Below are positions 60,730-64,000 of a stretch of DNA of 64,000 nucleotides, in pieces (the stretch's first letter is position 1; each line of letters starts with the position of its first letter). This stretch comes from Marchantia polymorpha subsp. ruderalis. Its lineage: Eukaryota > Streptophyta > Marchantiopsida > Marchantiales > Marchantiaceae. The DNA is taken from the NCBI GenBank assembly GCA_037833965.1, contig AP031356.1:6284501-6348500 (forward strand), given 5' to 3'. The notes below the pieces were generated by a model. The model did not search any database. It worked only from the letters and a program-made list of their open reading frames with translations, and was not told where the DNA came from. The position numbers and the translations under genes were made by a program.

Positions 60730-62210
60730 ATCAAGTTTATAAAAATACAATCATTAGATTTTTAAAATTCTAATTTTTGATGGAATTAAATATAGATTCA
60801 TATCAAATCAAACATTGTATGAAATTGAATCTTATATTTCTTACAATATTACATTCAAAAGTTCTTGATTGGAACACTAGTAAGTAAATGCTCAAGGTTA
60901 AATTATGTGATTATATTAGGTTGAAATTAATAAATATAAAGCTCTAGTAAGAAATAATTTGAGTTTATATTATATGATAAATTTATGCTAAGAAGACATA
61001 AAGATCTATACATATTATCACAACTTTTGTAAACATTGATTTACAAGTGAACATTATAGTGAACATTTTGATGTTGATTTCACACTCTTTCAAAAAAATC
61101 ATTTAGATATACCTGGTGTAGTTTGATCTTTCTTTTTTAGATTTAATATCTGAAAAGTTATACAATTGAATCGTTTATGAGATTTATTTAGGATTTGTGT
61201 ATATTAAGTTTTTTAAACAAACTATACAAAATTTACAACTTTTGAAAGTAGTGTGTTCAAGTTGTTGTTCAATTTGATGCACACACTATACACATAAAGC
61301 ATTCATGAGATATTCATGTATACGAAAATAGTTGAAGTAAGTTGAGATTTTGCAATCAAAGAGTAGAGATTCAATCATTGTATCATCAAGGTATATATAT
61401 TCCATAACAAAAAGTTGTTTATGAGACATTCAACAAAACAATGTTGGAGAAGTTGCATAGTATTTTGAAACAATTTGGTTTAACATAAAAATTTTGAATT
61501 GAATATATTAATATTTAGAGAATTTGGTCATTTATTTTCATTATAGTGTAATCATTTTTTTGAAGTTCTTTGAATTGAATCACAAAATGATGATTGATTA
61601 TAATAATATTAAAATTTTTATTGTACAATTTAAAATTTCATATTGAAGATATATAGAGCCAAGTTGAATCATAGATTCAAGAAAAGTTAAATTTTTTAGA
61701 TATGTGTATGGTGTGAAGAGTCATAAATTATGTAATCATGTAATGTATAATTATTTTGTTAATTATAGTTTCTTTAGATTAATCAATATCATTGAAAGAG
61801 TAGTAGCATTTTTATATTCTATTTATGAACAAGGTCAAATTTTCACTCATGGATGATATTGAAAATGAGATGTATTTTAACAATTTTTATGATGTGATAC
61901 AAGAAAAAGTTCTGGTAAAAATGGAATAGATTACTGGATATGAGTAATTGGAATTACAAGTTATGATGAATGATACTCAAGATAATCATAAAATAAATAA
62001 AAGTAGTAGAGAAACCATCAAATCAAATTTTAAAAAACCTACAATTTATATTATTTAGTTCCTCCATTCTTAAAATTAATATTATTTAGATTGAAGATGT
62101 TATGGGCAATGCGATGATCTTGAAAATAATATAACCTTGAATGGAAGATAAGAATATTGCTAAGGATTGTCAGTTTCCGCATTGATCAAATCTCTTCATC
62201 ATATCACAAA
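60730..62210. other. AT-rich block, no gene recognised
   Basis: Strongly AT-rich with no readable protein motif. It continues the transposon-rich block from 54 kb. Confidence 0.35.
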
Positions 62211-63593
62211 TGGCTTGAGTTCATTTAAGGACCTGGTTTTCCTCCGAAAATCAGCCAGATGATTACTGCTAAGATAAATTCGTGGAAGCGCCTGATACGA
62301 GCATCTGCATCATGGTCACACCCTCCGAAGATGCATTTCCACATTAGAAGGCATACATACATACTGCGAATAAAGTGAATCTTCCCAGTGATACAAGTCA
62401 GCTTGTGTGTAGATGAACAATCTGGAGGAGCATCATGAGGCTGAAGTAGCCACTGGGATGAGTCTGACAGCAACAAATCACAGCAGCCTGGGACCAAAGG
62501 TTAAGGAGATTGCTAACTTATTGCGTATCAAATCACTGACTGTCCATCGAACCAACGTCTAAATATATGTACAAAGCACATGTACGTTCCTATTTGTGTT
62601 CGCAACTTTTCTTCGCTTATAATTTGTAACCTCAGTGGTGATAGAGTTCACTATGAAGCACATAAACGTTTCCCTTCACGCTGGTTGGTAGTTCGATGAT
62701 TAGACAGAGAGTCAGCCACAATCCTTCATGGTTTGTAGTCCTGTGTGTCATTCAGGAAAGCGCCGGCTCTCCAGGACGGAAGGCCTTTTAGTAGCCTTCT
62801 GTTCGGGCACACTCAAAAACGCTGCCGGAAAAGCTTTGCGTAGTTTTAAGAACAGGACAACTTCACTTGACTTCACCTTCCAGATGAGAGACATTCAATC
62901 CAAGTCATGAGAGCAATCTAATCAGTTCGTTCAGGCAACTCAGTGCCCTTCAATTCTCCTTCATAATAACCCCTCTCATTGATCTACTCTGTTCAGAAGG
63001 TGGACTAGTTTTATGGTTGAAGTTTTCTTTTGACATTTTCTGCTTCGAGATTAGATGATCAACGTTAAGAGGCAGTTTTTGCCTGAAGTCCGATATAAAA
63101 ATCACCTACTGCCTCATACGTATGACAGGAATACAAGGAAATATCTAGTCTACTGAAACTATAAACAAGAGCAGTTTTCGATGTCCGCAGCATTTGAAAA
63201 TTGCCCTGGCTTGAAGTTTGAGCATTTCTGACAGTTCATAATGAATACAATACTGAAATATCACTAAGTCGTATTTACATTTCAGATTGGGATAATAAGT
63301 GTACCTAGGAACTATATGCTACACTCGCATGATGAGTAGCATTTGGCTCGCCTCTTCCAGCATTTCAAGGGACGGAAATGCAGAATGGGTTGACTCCTTT
63401 CAGGAAATTGTGCACAACGCTGAAAGCCGCTTATGCGAGCGACTTGACCTGACTTTGCTCTCGGTCAAACAGGGATAGGTGTGTCAGGTTCCATACTTGC
63501 TCTGAACTTCTCATGTGGCTTCTACCGGGAGCTCCTAACCCACATGTTTATGATCAGGAGAATCTGTGGATGGTTGGGTGCTTCTGCATGTCT
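62211..63593. other. Downstream flank of the hydratase gene, nothing else recognised
   Basis: Moderate GC. Short frames on both strands match nothing known. Part of it is probably the 3' UTR of the minus-strand hydratase gene; I cannot place its end. Confidence 0.35.
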
Positions 63594-64000
63594 TTACTCT
63601 CCATGGTAGACAGGTTTCCTTTTTTCGGCAAATGCGGTCAGCCCCTCCAGTCGATCCCTGGAATTGAGTAATCTAGAATAGCAAGCCTCTTCGAAAAGCA
63701 TGCCCTTGGCTTGATCCATTTCGCTCCCATGATCGATAGCATGTTTTGCCACTTGAACTGCTAACGGACCCTGAGCAGATACATCAACCCAATGACGTCC
63801 ATGAACCACGATGCATCACTACGTATAGTAACAAGTAACTAATTTGAAGTTTATGCGCATTGCGTTCGATCAAGTTACAATGTTCAATACACTAAGGGGT
63901 GAAGCTTATGGAAGAATTACCTGAGCAAGAATCTCTCGAGCGATACCCATGGCTTTGTCGTACGCTTGTCCGGCCTGAACACAATGGTCTACCAGTCCTG
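63594..64000 (-). CDS. Enoyl-CoA hydratase/crotonase family protein, C-terminal end (partial)
   Basis: Two exons are visible: 63921-64000 (runs off the window) and 63594-63770 with the TGA stop. The donor CAG|GTAAT and acceptor CTCAG|GG leave the frame intact at phase 0. The upstream exon reads GLVDHCVQAGQAYDKAMGIA. The last exon (58 aa) has GPLAVQVAKHAIDHG, MLFEEACYSRLLNSRDR and the terminal EGLTAFAEKRKPVYHGE. The motif 'RDRLEG..AF.EKR.P.Y.G' is the usual end of crotonase enzymes close to plant mitochondrial enoyl-CoA hydratase and animal methylglutaconyl-CoA hydratase (AUH). These hydrate 2-enoyl-CoA or 3-methylglutaconyl-CoA, the latter in leucine breakdown. The active-site region and targeting peptide lie outside the window, so substrate and location are inferred from family only. 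Confidence 0.88.

Noticed and set aside
1..64000. tRNA, rRNA, snoRNA genes and CRISPR arrays
   Set aside because: I looked for A/B-box tRNA signals and regularly spaced repeats and saw none that fold or repeat convincingly.

Overview
The window is nuclear DNA from a land plant. It contains a 14-exon gene with canonical GT-AG introns, two intronless SAUR (small auxin up RNA) genes, and plant-type transposon relics of the hAT, Mutator-like and Ty3/gypsy-like classes. The mixture of very GC-rich intronless SAUR genes, introns of about 110-340 bp, and alternating AT-rich and GC-rich blocks fits a bryophyte, and a liverwort of the Marchantia type is my best guess. That placement is inference; nothing in the sequence fixes the species.

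Layout. 1-1.74 kb is an AT-rich block. 1.75-2.8 kb is a direct duplication whose first copy carries an insertion. 4.365-9.521 kb (+) is a complete gene for a phytyl ester synthase/diacylglycerol acyltransferase-type plastid enzyme: 14 exons, 732 codons plus stop, frame kept at every junction. 9.85-11.87 kb is AT-rich. 12.016-13.120 kb is a non-autonomous Mutator-like element with about 80-90 bp GC-rich terminal inverted repeats and an exact 10-bp target duplication. 13.1-28.5 kb has no gene I can identify, apart from simple repeats, a small duplication, hairpins and an AT-rich block at 16.9-19.1 kb. 28.561-29.031 kb (+) is a 156-aa SAUR gene and 44.898-45.761 kb (-) a 287-aa SAUR gene with a long low-complexity N-terminus; they face each other across about 16 kb with no other recognisable gene. 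47.4-54 kb again has no recognisable gene. 54-62.2 kb is an AT-rich transposon graveyard: inverted LTR-like repeats around a decayed Ty3/gypsy-like protease fragment, a decayed hAT transposase, and a 242-bp hAT-type MITE. 63.594-64.000 kb (-) is the 3' end of a crotonase/enoyl-CoA hydratase gene that runs off the window.

The genes do not form one pathway. The acyltransferase acts in plastid lipid and phytol salvage, the SAURs probably in auxin-linked growth control, and the hydratase probably in mitochondrial branched-chain amino acid or acyl-CoA breakdown. The most unusual non-genic signal is a set of five perfect inverted repeats with 19-25 bp arms and only 1-2 nt between them, at unrelated sites between 12.4 and 37.0 kb.
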